Below are positions 15,094 through 23,404 of a DNA stretch of 31,752 bases, in pieces (positions within the stretch are counted from its first letter, which is position 1; the number at the start of each line of letters is the position of its first letter). This stretch comes from Flavobacteriales bacterium UBA2619. GTDB lineage: Bacteria > Bacteroidota > Bacteroidia > Flavobacteriales_D > Sanyastnellaceae. The stretch spans positions 22,069 to 53,820 of the forward strand of contig DDJR01000077.1 in the NCBI GenBank assembly GCA_002339135.1, read 5' to 3'. The notes under the pieces are model-generated. The model was not told the DNA's origin. It worked only from the letters and a program-made list of their open reading frames with translations, and did no database searches. Both the position numbers and the translations under genes were made by a program.

Positions 15094-16311
15094 ATGGAAA
15101 CAGGACGTAAAGCCATAAAAGCGCTAGCAAAGGAAGCTTCATTGTTGCCACAAGAAGAATTGTTACAAGTTCTGGCAGGTCAGAAAGATCTTACAATAGG
15201 TATTCCTAAAGAGATAAGTTTGCAAGAAAAACGTGTAGCGCTAGTGCCTGAGGCCGTAGCTCTGTTGGTTGCGCATGGACATCAAGTACTTATTGAATCT
15301 GGTGCAGGTGAAGATTCGAACTTCTCGGACATTGATTACAGTGAGTCGGGTGCAAGAATTATCCATGAAAGAAAACAGGTTTTCGAAGCCGGTTTAATCT
15401 TAAAAGTTGAGCCACCTTCTTTAGATGAAGTGGATTTGATGGAGCGTGGAGCGACTTTGGTGAGTGCTTTACAGCTCAATGTCCAAAACAAAGAGTTGCT
15501 CATCAAGCTAGGTCAGAAGAAAATCACAGCAATCGCATGGGATCTGATTAGAAATAAAAATGGGCTGTACCCACTTGTTCGTGCAATGGGAGAAATCGCT
15601 GGGAATGTATGTATTTTAATTGCAGGAAATCTCCTTTCAGGTGAGAAAAGCAAATCAGCGATGTTGGGTGGAATTAGTGGAGTGAGGCCCAGTGAAATTG
15701 TTATTTTAGGTGCTGGAACGGTAGGAGAATTTGCAGCACGCGCCGCAATGGGCCTGGGAGCGCAGGTTAAGATATTTGACAACAGACCTCACAGGCTTGT
15801 CAGAATCCAGCAAAGTTTAGGCCAAAGAGTGTGGACCTCTACTTTGCAGCCTTCTGTTTTAAATGATGCTTTAAAGACAGCCGATGTTGCAATAGGTGCT
15901 TTTCGTGGAGACGGATCCAGGTCGCCAATGATTGTAAGTGAACCCATGGTTAGCTCAATGAAAGAAGGGTCTGTGATTATCGATGTGTGTATTGACAGAG
16001 GTGGATGCTTTGAGACCTCCCAGATGACTAGTCATGAAAGCCCGACATATATGGATCATGGCGTGATTCACTATTGCGTGCCAAACATCGCTTCTAGCGT
16101 TTCAGGTACAGCGAGTCAAGCGTTAAGCAATATACTTGCTCCTTTTATCTTAGGGATTGTGTCTGATGGAGGCTTAGATCTTGCCATACGAAGTGCAAAT
16201 GTTGTCAAGTCGGGTGTTTACATGTACAAAGGCGTGATCACGAACAGAGATGTGGCAGGAGAAAGAGATCTACCGTTTAAAGATTTGGACTTGCTTTTAG
16301 CGACATACTAG
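15094..16311 (+). CDS. ald: Alanine dehydrogenase
   Basis: The 405-residue product follows the alanine dehydrogenase/PNT N-terminal domain layout: IGIPKEISLQEKRVALVPEA (about residues 35-54) with substrate-binding Lys and Arg, and the NAD-binding Rossmann GAGTVGEFAARAAMGLGA at 206-223 with an acidic D229 after beta 2. The catalytic-loop Asp is in DVCIDRGG (about D301). The conserved Asn segment reads CVPNIASSVSGTASQALSN. It interconverts L-alanine and pyruvate with NAD and ammonia. A roughly 35-residue N-terminal extension (METGRKAIKALAKEAS...) precedes the catalytic part, which I recall as usual for Bacteroidota members. It follows tsaE by 39 bases. Confidence 0.93.
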   Translation: METGRKAIKALAKEASLLPQEELLQVLAGQKDLTIGIPKEISLQEKRVALVPEAVALLVAHGHQVLIESGAGEDSNFSDIDYSESGARIIHERKQVFEAGLILKVEPPSLDEVDLMERGATLVSALQLNVQNKELLIKLGQKKITAIAWDLIRNKNGLYPLVRAMGEIAGNVCILIAGNLLSGEKSKSAMLGGISGVRPSEIVILGAGTVGEFAARAAMGLGAQVKIFDNRPHRLVRIQQSLGQRVWTSTLQPSVLNDALKTADVAIGAFRGDGSRSPMIVSEPMVSSMKEGSVIIDVCIDRGGCFETSQMTSHESPTYMDHGVIHYCVPNIASSVSGTASQALSNILAPFILGIVSDGGLDLAIRSANVVKSGVYMYKGVITNRDVAGERDLPFKDLDLLLATY

Positions 16312-16323
16312 CGTTTAACAACT

Positions 16324-18978
16324 TTATTTCCCGCCCACGACTTTTCTGATTTCATGGAGTTTTAACAGCGCGTTGAGTGGGGTTAAATTGTCAATGTCTA
16401 AATCGAGCAACCTGTCCCGAACATCTTCAAGCGCTGGGTCATCTAATTTAAAAAAACTCATTTGTACTCCTGGTTCAGAGGCGGTGTTTTGCGTTTCCAA
16501 TGTATTCTCAAATTGAGGTAGCTTAACAGGAGATATTTGAGGTTCTCCAGGGGTTGTTTTCACCCCATTGTCTGTTCTATTTGACTCAAGTTTTCGAAGC
16601 ACGTCTTCGGCTCTTCGAACCAAGGAACGTGGCATTCCAGCGAGTTTAGCGACGTGAATACCGAAGCTGTGGTTTGATCCTCCCGCGACAAGTTTTCTAA
16701 GAAAAACAATGCTTCCATCAACCTCTTTTACACTCACATTAAAATTTCTGATTCGAGAAAAGGTAGTGGTCATCTCGTTGAGCTCATGGTAGTGAGTCGC
16801 AAATAAAGTTAAGGGTCTAATTTGATCATAACCATGGAGGTGTTCTGCAATCGCCCAAGCGATGCTTACCCCGTCATATGTGCTTGTACCTCTTCCGATT
16901 TCATCAAGTAGAACCAAACTTCGTTCAGTGATGCTGTTTAAAATAGAGGCTGTTTCATTCATCTCGACCATGAAGGTTGATTCTCCACTTGAAATGTTGT
17001 CAGAAGCGCCAACCCTTGTGAAAATTCTATCAAGAATACCCAACTCAGCACTTCTTGCAGGCACGAACCCACCACTTTGTGCCATCAGACAAATTAATGC
17101 CGTTTGCCTAAGAAGAGCACTTTTACCCGCCATATTTGGTCCGGTGACCATAAGTATTTGAGCTTTTTCAGGATCGAGTGTGAGGTTGTTTGAGACATAC
17201 GATTCTCCAAGCGGAAGCTGTCTTTCAATGACAGGATGCCTTCCTTCAATAATTTTTACCCCATGACTTTCATTGATTCGGGGACGAGTATATCCGAATT
17301 CTAAGGCCACAGAAGCAAAACAGTTTAGCACATCCAGTTCCCCCATGGCCCTGGCATTGCCAATTAGTTCATTTGTGTTTTTTACAGTTTCTAAAACGAG
17401 CGATTCATAGAGTCTCTGCTCCAGAGTCAATGCTTTTTCCTTGGCGTCGAGAATTTGCGTTTCCAACACTTTCAATTCTTCGGTGATGTATCGTTCAGCT
17501 TGTGTCAAGGTTTGTTTTCTAATCCACTCTTCCGGAACCTTGTCTTTATGTGCGTGACGCACCTCTAAGTAATATCCAAAGACATTGTTGAAGCCTATTT
17601 TAAGAGAACTAATGCCAGTTTTCTCCACTTCTTTTTCACGAATGATCTCTAACGCTTTGTGGCTCTCAAAGGCCAAGCTTCGTACTTGGTCCAATTCCTG
17701 GTTAACGCCTGGTTTGATTACTGCACCTTTCCCAACTTGATTTGGAGCTTCATCTTCCAGCTCTTTGTCCAACCTGAATCGCAATGAGTCGCAAGGTGAT
17801 AGCCGTTCAAGAATCGGAAGTAAAGCAACTTCTCCGGCTGCTTCTTCTGCGACTTTAAGGACCCCTTCTAGACCTCTGCGAAGTTGTACCAATTCTCTAG
17901 GGTTAATCTTTGCAGAGCTTGCTTTTGAAGCTAGCCGCTCAAGATCTCCAACTCCTGAGAGAATCGTTTTCATATTTGTAGACAGCTTTTCTTGGTCCGT
18001 CAAAAGACTCACGGCAAGGTGCCTTGCCTCAATCGCTTCTTTATCTGTCAGAGGCATAATCAGCCACCTTCTTAACATTCGAGCACCCATTGGTGTTGAT
18101 GTTCGATCTAATGTCTCAGCGAGAGAAGTTCCGTCAGGGTGACTTGGATGAATGATTTCTAGGTTTCTCACCGTAAAGCGATCAAGCCACATCCCATCCG
18201 TCTCTCTTAATCTCTTCACACCCTGAAGGTGAGACAAGTTCGTGTGGTGTGTAAACTTGAGGTATTCTAAAATGACACCTGCAGCAATCTTTGCTGAAGG
18301 AGCGTCATTTAATCCAAAACCTTTCATGGAAGAGATTCCAAATTGAGACTGTAGCTTCTCATTGGCAAATTCTTCAGAAAAAACCCAGTCTTCAAGTTTA
18401 GAGCGTGGCGTGTCATCTCCATACAATGAGATTAAATCAGACTCACACTTTTTTTCACAAACCCACTCTTTGGGGTTAAAGCTTTTTAGAAGTTTATCAA
18501 TCCACTCGGAACTGCCTTCAGCTGCTAGAAACTCTCCAGTTGAGATGTCTAAGAAGGCGACTCCGCAATTGTTTCTAGTCCAATGAAGAGCTGCTAAATA
18601 ATGATTTTGTTTTGATTGCAATACTTGATCATGCATGACAACTCCTGGTGTAACCAGCTCAGTAACACCTCTTTTAACAAGCCCTTTTGCTTGTTTCGGA
18701 TCTTCAAGTTGATCGCACACGGCAACTTTCAACCCTGCCCTAACAAGCTTGGGCAAATAATTGTCAAGAGAATGGTACGGAAAGCCAGCCAACTCAATTT
18801 CAGAGGCGCTTCCATTTCCTCTTTTTGCAAGGATAATGTCAAGTACACCTGCAGCTACAATAGCATCTTGGCCGAACGTTTCGTAGAAATCGCCCACTCG
18901 GAAAAGTAGAATAGTGTCCGGATGTTTGGTTTTAATCCGGTTGTATTGCTGCATCAAAGGAGTCACCTTACCTGCCAC
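16324..18978 (-). CDS. mutS: DNA mismatch repair protein MutS
   Basis: The 884-residue product is a complete MutS. The mismatch-reading FYE motif is at 31-33 (RVGDFYETF). Connector, lever and clamp domains follow, then the ATPase with Walker A GPNMAGKS (613-620), the STFMVEM signature near 667-673, Walker B LLDEIGRGTST (690-700) and ATHYHEL near 727-733. Near the C-terminus QMSFF (839-843) looks like the sliding-clamp binding motif. MutS finds base mismatches and recruits MutL. The start is a GTG at 18978; an ATG ten bases upstream is out of frame and stops after six codons. It lies downstream of tig-clpP-clpX with a 103-base gap that could hold its own promoter, and ends 12 bases from the convergent ald gene. 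Confidence 0.97.
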   Translation of the reverse strand: MAGKVTPLMQQYNRIKTKHPDTILLFRVGDFYETFGQDAIVAAGVLDIILAKRGNGSASEIELAGFPYHSLDNYLPKLVRAGLKVAVCDQLEDPKQAKGLVKRGVTELVTPGVVMHDQVLQSKQNHYLAALHWTRNNCGVAFLDISTGEFLAAEGSSEWIDKLLKSFNPKEWVCEKKCESDLISLYGDDTPRSKLEDWVFSEEFANEKLQSQFGISSMKGFGLNDAPSAKIAAGVILEYLKFTHHTNLSHLQGVKRLRETDGMWLDRFTVRNLEIIHPSHPDGTSLAETLDRTSTPMGARMLRRWLIMPLTDKEAIEARHLAVSLLTDQEKLSTNMKTILSGVGDLERLASKASSAKINPRELVQLRRGLEGVLKVAEEAAGEVALLPILERLSPCDSLRFRLDKELEDEAPNQVGKGAVIKPGVNQELDQVRSLAFESHKALEIIREKEVEKTGISSLKIGFNNVFGYYLEVRHAHKDKVPEEWIRKQTLTQAERYITEELKVLETQILDAKEKALTLEQRLYESLVLETVKNTNELIGNARAMGELDVLNCFASVALEFGYTRPRINESHGVKIIEGRHPVIERQLPLGESYVSNNLTLDPEKAQILMVTGPNMAGKSALLRQTALICLMAQSGGFVPARSAELGILDRIFTRVGASDNISSGESTFMVEMNETASILNSITERSLVLLDEIGRGTSTYDGVSIAWAIAEHLHGYDQIRPLTLFATHYHELNEMTTTFSRIRNFNVSVKEVDGSIVFLRKLVAGGSNHSFGIHVAKLAGMPRSLVRRAEDVLRKLESNRTDNGVKTTPGEPQISPVKLPQFENTLETQNTASEPGVQMSFFKLDDPALEDVRDRLLDLDIDNLTPLNALLKLHEIRKVVGGK

Positions 18979-19081
18979 GTCTTCTCATGTTAAAAGTTAG
19001 AAGACCAAGCTACCAATCATTTTCCAATCTGGGATTGATTTCAGGCAAGGTTTGTCCACAACAGACGAACAAAACGAAGTG

Positions 19082-20317
19082 TTATGCGACTTTTAAGCCT
19101 TGTTTAGCAATGGAACCTTTGTGACCTTCACAATACTTTAAATCAACAACCAATTCTTTAACATCCCCGCTAGGCAACTCGAACATAGCATCGGTTAAGA
19201 TTGTCTCAAGAATCCCTCTCAGACCACGAGCTCCCAATTTAAACTCAAGTGCTTTCTCAACGATCCAATCCAAAGCATCAGCTTTGAATTTAAGTTTGAT
19301 TCCATCGAGTTCAAACAAATAAACATACTGCTTGATGATGGCGTTTTTCGGTTCCGTTAAGATTCTTCTAAGAGCTTCCCTGTCCAGTGCATTTAAATGA
19401 GTAAGAACAGGGAATCGACCTACCAGTTCAGGAATTAACCCGTAACTTCTTAAATCAGAAGGTGAAATAAACGAAAGGATGTTGGTCTCAATTTTAGCAG
19501 CCCCACCAGTTTTAAAACCGATTGTAGATCTACTCAGTCTGCGTTCAATCTGTTTTTCAATGCCAGAGAATGCTCCCCCACAAATGAACAAAATATTCTT
19601 CGTGTCTACTTTGATTAATTTTTGCTCTGGATGTTTACGTCCTCCTTGAGGTGGTACTTGAACTTCTGTTCCCTCAAGAAGTTTTAGAAGCGCTTGTTGA
19701 ACACCCTCTCCACTCACATCACGTGTGATTGATGCGTTGTCACTCTTGCGTGCAATTTTATCAATTTCATCAATAAAAACGATACCTCGTTCAGCAGCTT
19801 CAACATCAAAATCGGCAGTCTGTAAAAGCCTTGACAAAACGCTTTCTACATCTTCACCCACATATCCAGCTTCTGTTAAAACTGTAGCGTCAGCAATACA
19901 AAATGGAACATCAAGCATCTTTGCGATCGTCTTGGCCAGAAGTGTTTTCCCTGTCCCAGTCTCGCCAACGAGAATCACGTTTGCTTTATCAAGTTCAACT
20001 TCAGAACCTTTGATTGGCGGGTTGAGAAGTCTTTTGTAATGATTGTAAACCGCAACTGAAAGTGTTTTTTTTGCCTCATCCTGACCGATGACATAGTCAT
20101 CGATGTGATCTTTAATTTCTAGGGGTTTCTTCAGCTCTAAATCCAATTTTTCATTGGGCTCAGGGGCAGACTCCGTATCTACGATCTCCTCAGCTTGTCT
20201 AACGCAGCGATCACAAATGTGACCAGAAATTCCTGCAATAAGTATTTCGACTTCTTCTTTGTCTGTACCACAGAAAGAGCAGATTTCTTTTGACACACTA
20301 TCTTTTTCTTTAGCCAT
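19082..20317 (-). CDS. clpX: ATP-dependent Clp protease ATP-binding subunit ClpX
   Basis: The 411-residue product has the N-terminal zinc-binding domain (C13, C16, C35, C38). The AAA+ module has Walker A GETGTGKT (118-125), the GYVGED pore loop (151-156), Walker B FIDEID (181-186), the RKH loop (227-229) and GARGLRGI as sensor 2. The IGF tripeptide that docks into ClpP is at 266-268 (STIGFKTGG). ClpX unfolds tagged proteins and feeds them to ClpP. It follows clpP by 19 bases on the same strand, so subunits are made together. Everything needed for a working unfoldase is visible. Confidence 0.97.
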   Translation of the reverse strand: MAKEKDSVSKEICSFCGTDKEEVEILIAGISGHICDRCVRQAEEIVDTESAPEPNEKLDLELKKPLEIKDHIDDYVIGQDEAKKTLSVAVYNHYKRLLNPPIKGSEVELDKANVILVGETGTGKTLLAKTIAKMLDVPFCIADATVLTEAGYVGEDVESVLSRLLQTADFDVEAAERGIVFIDEIDKIARKSDNASITRDVSGEGVQQALLKLLEGTEVQVPPQGGRKHPEQKLIKVDTKNILFICGGAFSGIEKQIERRLSRSTIGFKTGGAAKIETNILSFISPSDLRSYGLIPELVGRFPVLTHLNALDREALRRILTEPKNAIIKQYVYLFELDGIKLKFKADALDWIVEKALEFKLGARGLRGILETILTDAMFELPSGDVKELVVDLKYCEGHKGSIAKQGLKVA

Positions 20318-20336
20318 TGGGTCTAAATATTTCTGA

Positions 20337-21014
20337 TTAGCTTCTTACAAGAACTTCATCAATCATTCCGTATTCTTTAGCTTCTTCTGCTGTCATCCAG
20401 TAATCCCTGTCGCTATCTTCCCAAACTTGCTCGTAGGTCTTTCCAGAATGGTGAGCAATTATTTCGTAAAGTTCTTTCTTGAGCTTTTGAATTTCTCGAG
20501 CTGTAATTTCAATATCTGAAGCTTGACCTCTAGCACCTCCCAATGGTTGGTGGATCATAACTCGGCTGTGTTTAAGTCCAGTTCTCTTCCCAGCGGCACC
20601 ACCGCACAGCAAAACCGCACCCATGGACGCAGCCATTCCAGTGCAAATTGTTGCAATTTCAGGACGGATGTATTGCATTGTATCATAAATTCCAAGACCA
20701 GCATAAACACTCCCACCTGGTGAGTTGATGTAAATTTGAATGTCCTTGGAAGGGTCCGTAGATTCTAAAAACAGCAACTGTGCTTGAATAATATTTGCAA
20801 TATTGTCATCTACTCCGGTGCCCATAAAGATAATTCTGTCTGCCATAAGTCGAGAGAAAACATCTACCTCACGAAAGGGCATGGGTCTTTCTTCTATGAC
20901 AGTTCGTGTCATGTTTTCAGGGCCGTAAGCCGATGAAATGAAATCTCCTACTGTATGGCTGCTTAATCCGCGGTCTTTGACGGCATATTTTATAAACTCG
21001 TTGCGATTGTTCAT
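20337..21014 (-). CDS. clpP: ATP-dependent Clp protease proteolytic subunit ClpP
   Basis: Starting at the ATG at 21014, the product is 225 residues; the frame also opens at a TTG seven codons upstream, but the ATG is more likely. The serine protease triad is S130 (MAASMGA), H155 (MIHQPLGG) and D204 (SDRDYWM). A leader of about 30 residues precedes the family core and may be removed by self-processing, as in other ClpP proteins. It forms the double-ring degradation chamber served by ClpX, encoded immediately downstream. Trigger factor is encoded 85 bases upstream, the widespread tig-clpP-clpX order. Confidence 0.96.
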   Translation of the reverse strand: MNNRNEFIKYAVKDRGLSSHTVGDFISSAYGPENMTRTVIEERPMPFREVDVFSRLMADRIIFMGTGVDDNIANIIQAQLLFLESTDPSKDIQIYINSPGGSVYAGLGIYDTMQYIRPEIATICTGMAASMGAVLLCGGAAGKRTGLKHSRVMIHQPLGGARGQASDIEITAREIQKLKKELYEIIAHHSGKTYEQVWEDSDRDYWMTAEEAKEYGMIDEVLVRS

Positions 21015-21099
21015 GGTGCTTGAATATACCTGCAATTTAGGTAGCTAATGACGATATATTCACTTTTATATCAGCGGATTTTCACAAAGAGCATTCGAT

Positions 21100-22455
21100 T
21101 TACTTAACCTCAGCCGCAAGCTTTGCAAACTTCTCGTAAGGAATTGATTTTTCCTTAATGCTAACAAGTGTTTTGAGGTGGTCTACGACTTTACGTTCAA
21201 GAATCACATCCGCAATTTTACGTCGTTCGTCTTCCTTAGCCAACACACTTTTTGCAACATCTTCCAGCTGGTCTTGATCTAGAGGCATTCCGTGTTGAGC
21301 ATACTGTGCTCCAACAAATTTGCGTGCCTCAGCTTCTAATTCCTCTGCTGTAATTTGAATGTTTTGATCCTTTAAAACTTTTTGCTGTAGAAGCTGCCAA
21401 CGCAATGATGCGGCATAGCCCTCAAATTCGTTTTCGAGTTGTTCAGGTGTAACAGGCTTTTCATTTGCGGCCACAATCCAGCGCTTTAAAAACTCCTCTG
21501 GCAAAGGTATTTTCATGTAGTCAATGACATCCGTGACAAATCTGCGGCGGAAAACCCACTCAGCATCTCTGTCAAAATGTCCCTCTAAATCTTTCTCTAT
21601 TTTTGAGCGAAATTCCTTTTCGTTGTTAACTTCACCTTTCGGGTAGATCTTGTCGAAGAGACTTTGTCCAACTTCATGAGGATCCAAGTGTTTGATTTCT
21701 TCAACCGCAAATTTAAAGTCGTGTTTTAAAGAATGAATTTGGTCGTGCGTGATGCCTAACATGCGACCCAGATCATCATGGCTTTGGCTTACATTGTTAG
21801 GGTCAACTGTTAATACATCTCCAACCTTCGCCCCTATAACTTTCTTTTTAGTAGACTTGTCTTCGATGAATTCTGCAGAAATCGAGCTGCGATTTTCAAT
21901 TCCACCGTCAACTTTTTCGCCATGTTCATCAAGCTGAGTGAAGGTGCCTAAAAGCATGTCTTTGTCACCTGCGATTTCAACATCACTCACTTTCCCATGC
22001 TGGCGTTGCATGTCAACCACACGATTGTCGACTGCTTTTTTATCTACAGGAATAATGTGTCTCGTAAACTTTGCTCTCCACCCAAAGCTCAAATCGATTT
22101 CAGGAGCGAGTCCCAATTCATATGTGAAAGTGAATGTGTCGGGGTTTTCCCAATCGCCTTCGTCTTTGCTGTTTTCAGCTGGGATGGGGTTTCCGAGAAC
22201 TTGAATCTTTTTTTCTTGGATGTGTTTTCCGAGAGATTCCTGTAAAATTTTATTGATTTCTTCTGTGAGAACTGTCTTGCCGTATTGCTTTTGTACAATA
22301 GACATAGGGACTTTTCCTTTTCGGAAACCCGGCAAAGTAATTTGCTTTCTTTGTGCTTTTAAGATGTTGGTACAACGACTTTCGTAGTCGTTTTTATCAA
22401 GTTTAACAGTAACTAGCGCTCTAAGCGCATCAATCGGTTCTTGACTTATTTGCAT
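21100..22455 (-). CDS. tig: Trigger factor
   Basis: From the ATG at 22455 the product is 451 residues. The frame stays open back through the tRNA to 22572, but that 39-codon extension is only translated tRNA-Leu sequence and is not protein. The ribosome-docking signature GFRKGKVP is at 43-50. A diverged FKBP-like middle domain follows (about 150-240; VDGGIENRSSISAEFIED, KVIGAKVGD), then a long helical C-terminal chaperone domain. Trigger factor binds nascent chains at the ribosome exit. The middle domain is poorly conserved compared with proteobacterial forms, as is common in this phylum. tRNA-Leu lies 41 bases upstream on the same strand and probably shares the transcript. Confidence 0.94.
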   Translation of the reverse strand: MQISQEPIDALRALVTVKLDKNDYESRCTNILKAQRKQITLPGFRKGKVPMSIVQKQYGKTVLTEEINKILQESLGKHIQEKKIQVLGNPIPAENSKDEGDWENPDTFTFTYELGLAPEIDLSFGWRAKFTRHIIPVDKKAVDNRVVDMQRQHGKVSDVEIAGDKDMLLGTFTQLDEHGEKVDGGIENRSSISAEFIEDKSTKKKVIGAKVGDVLTVDPNNVSQSHDDLGRMLGITHDQIHSLKHDFKFAVEEIKHLDPHEVGQSLFDKIYPKGEVNNEKEFRSKIEKDLEGHFDRDAEWVFRRRFVTDVIDYMKIPLPEEFLKRWIVAANEKPVTPEQLENEFEGYAASLRWQLLQQKVLKDQNIQITAEELEAEARKFVGAQYAQHGMPLDQDQLEDVAKSVLAKEDERRKIADVILERKVVDHLKTLVSIKEKSIPYEKFAKLAAEVK

Positions 22456-22496
22456 GGTGTTCTTTTTAAAGAATCGTCCTATTGTAGTTGGAATTG

Positions 22497-22578
22497 TGCG
22501 GGTGGAGGGACTCGAACCCACACACCTTGCGGCACCAGATCCTAAGTCTGGCGTGTCTACCAATTTCACCACACCCGC
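22497..22578 (-). tRNA. tRNA-Leu (anticodon UAG)
   Basis: On the minus strand the 82-base sequence starts GCGGGTG and ends CACCCGC plus discriminator A, giving a perfect 7-bp acceptor stem. The anticodon arm is CCAGA-CTTAGGA-TCTGG, so the anticodon is TAG (UAG), reading CUN leucine codons. A long variable arm (GTGCCGCAAGGTGT region) marks it as a class II tRNA, and the T-arm carries GGTTCGAGTCC. The 3' CCA is not encoded; the next bases are CAA. It lies just before tig with a good promoter upstream. Confidence 0.97.
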
Positions 22579-22594
22579 ATTCCAAATAGGGGCG

Positions 22595-22602
22595 CAAAGA
22601 TA
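22595..22602 (-). promoter_or_regulatory. Candidate -7 box for tRNA-Leu and tig
   Basis: On the minus strand TATCTTTG is a perfect match to the Bacteroidota -7 consensus TAnnTTTG. It ends 16 bases before the tRNA 5' end. The T-rich stretch about 19-22 bases upstream (GTGTTTTTAC) gives only a weak -33 element. Its position suits a transcript beginning within about ten bases of the tRNA and continuing into tig. Confidence 0.55.
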
Positions 22603-22693
22603 GGACTAAGAAAAGTAAAAACACGAATAAATTGATGACTAACGCGAGTTGGATTGTTTTCATGGGTATTTGTGATTTTTGCAACTTGGCATT

Positions 22694-23404
22694 GTGAAAA
22701 TAAACAGGCTCATAATCATTCATTTAATGCTGTGTTTTTCATTTGTTTTACATGTTCAGGTTAACTCTCAAACCACTCAACTGTCGCGTGATTTTAACAA
22801 GGCTCAATTTCAAGTATCGCAATTGTTGTGGGGAACACGTTGGAATTCATTTGTCTGCGAAACGCGGATGAATACAGAGCCGAGTGTCTGGTTAGGATGT
22901 GGTTGGAGTGGTTGGGAGGCTTTCAGTTCATCACGAGTTTGGGCTGGAAAGGAACTTAAAATTTTTCATTCAGATTCAGGAATTAGCATTGTTGGTTGGA
23001 CTTTGTTGGGGGGAGAGTTTCAACGTTTGAGAGAAATCGGTGTTGTTCAACTTGGCGGTGTATCCGAACTCGGGATGGCATTTGCATTGAATGATGGTGT
23101 GAAAACCGGAAAACTTCAAGCTCAACTAATCAATGCTGGTGAAGAGTGGAGAATTAGAGGTTTCCTCAACATAAGTGAGGCATCTCTCATGTCTTTCGGT
23201 GCAGGCATGAGATCTGATCTAAGTGGTTACGGATGGGCGCTATTTTTTAGAAAGCGAATGAATAATGTTGAATTTACAATTGACATTGCAGGTCCACAAT
23301 TTTATTTTTCCTGTGGATTCATCAGATTTGGAAAAGTCCAAAGTGCAATGATTCACAAACAAGGTGTTTCTGGCGGTTCAACTCATTGGTCATTTAAATG
23401 GTAA
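22694..23404 (+). CDS. Exported protein of unknown function, Trp-rich beta-strand pattern
   Basis: I choose the GTG at 22694, which gives 236 residues; the frame also opens at a TTG at 22679. The GTG start gives a good signal peptide (KINRLIIIHLMLCFSFVLHVQVNSQ, in two parts: basic start, hydrophobic core). The mature protein shows alternating hydrophobic strands rich in Trp and Gly (WLGCGWSGWEAFSSSRVWAG; FGAGMRSDLSGYGWALFF) and ends with a Trp-Ser-Phe-Lys-Trp strand, compatible with a small outer membrane barrel. I do not recognise the family. Its last 7 bases overlap the start of the next gene (ATGGTAA), so the two are probably made together and may act together. Confidence 0.62.
   Translation: MKINRLIIIHLMLCFSFVLHVQVNSQTTQLSRDFNKAQFQVSQLLWGTRWNSFVCETRMNTEPSVWLGCGWSGWEAFSSSRVWAGKELKIFHSDSGISIVGWTLLGGEFQRLREIGVVQLGGVSELGMAFALNDGVKTGKLQAQLINAGEEWRIRGFLNISEASLMSFGAGMRSDLSGYGWALFFRKRMNNVEFTIDIAGPQFYFSCGFIRFGKVQSAMIHKQGVSGGSTHWSFKW

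Noticed and set aside
22456..22572. N-terminal extension of trigger factor through the tRNA
   Set aside because: The extra residues (MVKLVDTPDLGSGAARCVGS and onward) are the familiar translation of a class II tRNA gene; the family start is the ATG at 22455.
22466..22723. 85-residue minus-strand frame over the tRNA
   Set aside because: It also translates the tRNA in another frame and overlaps the divergent exported protein gene; no protein-like features.
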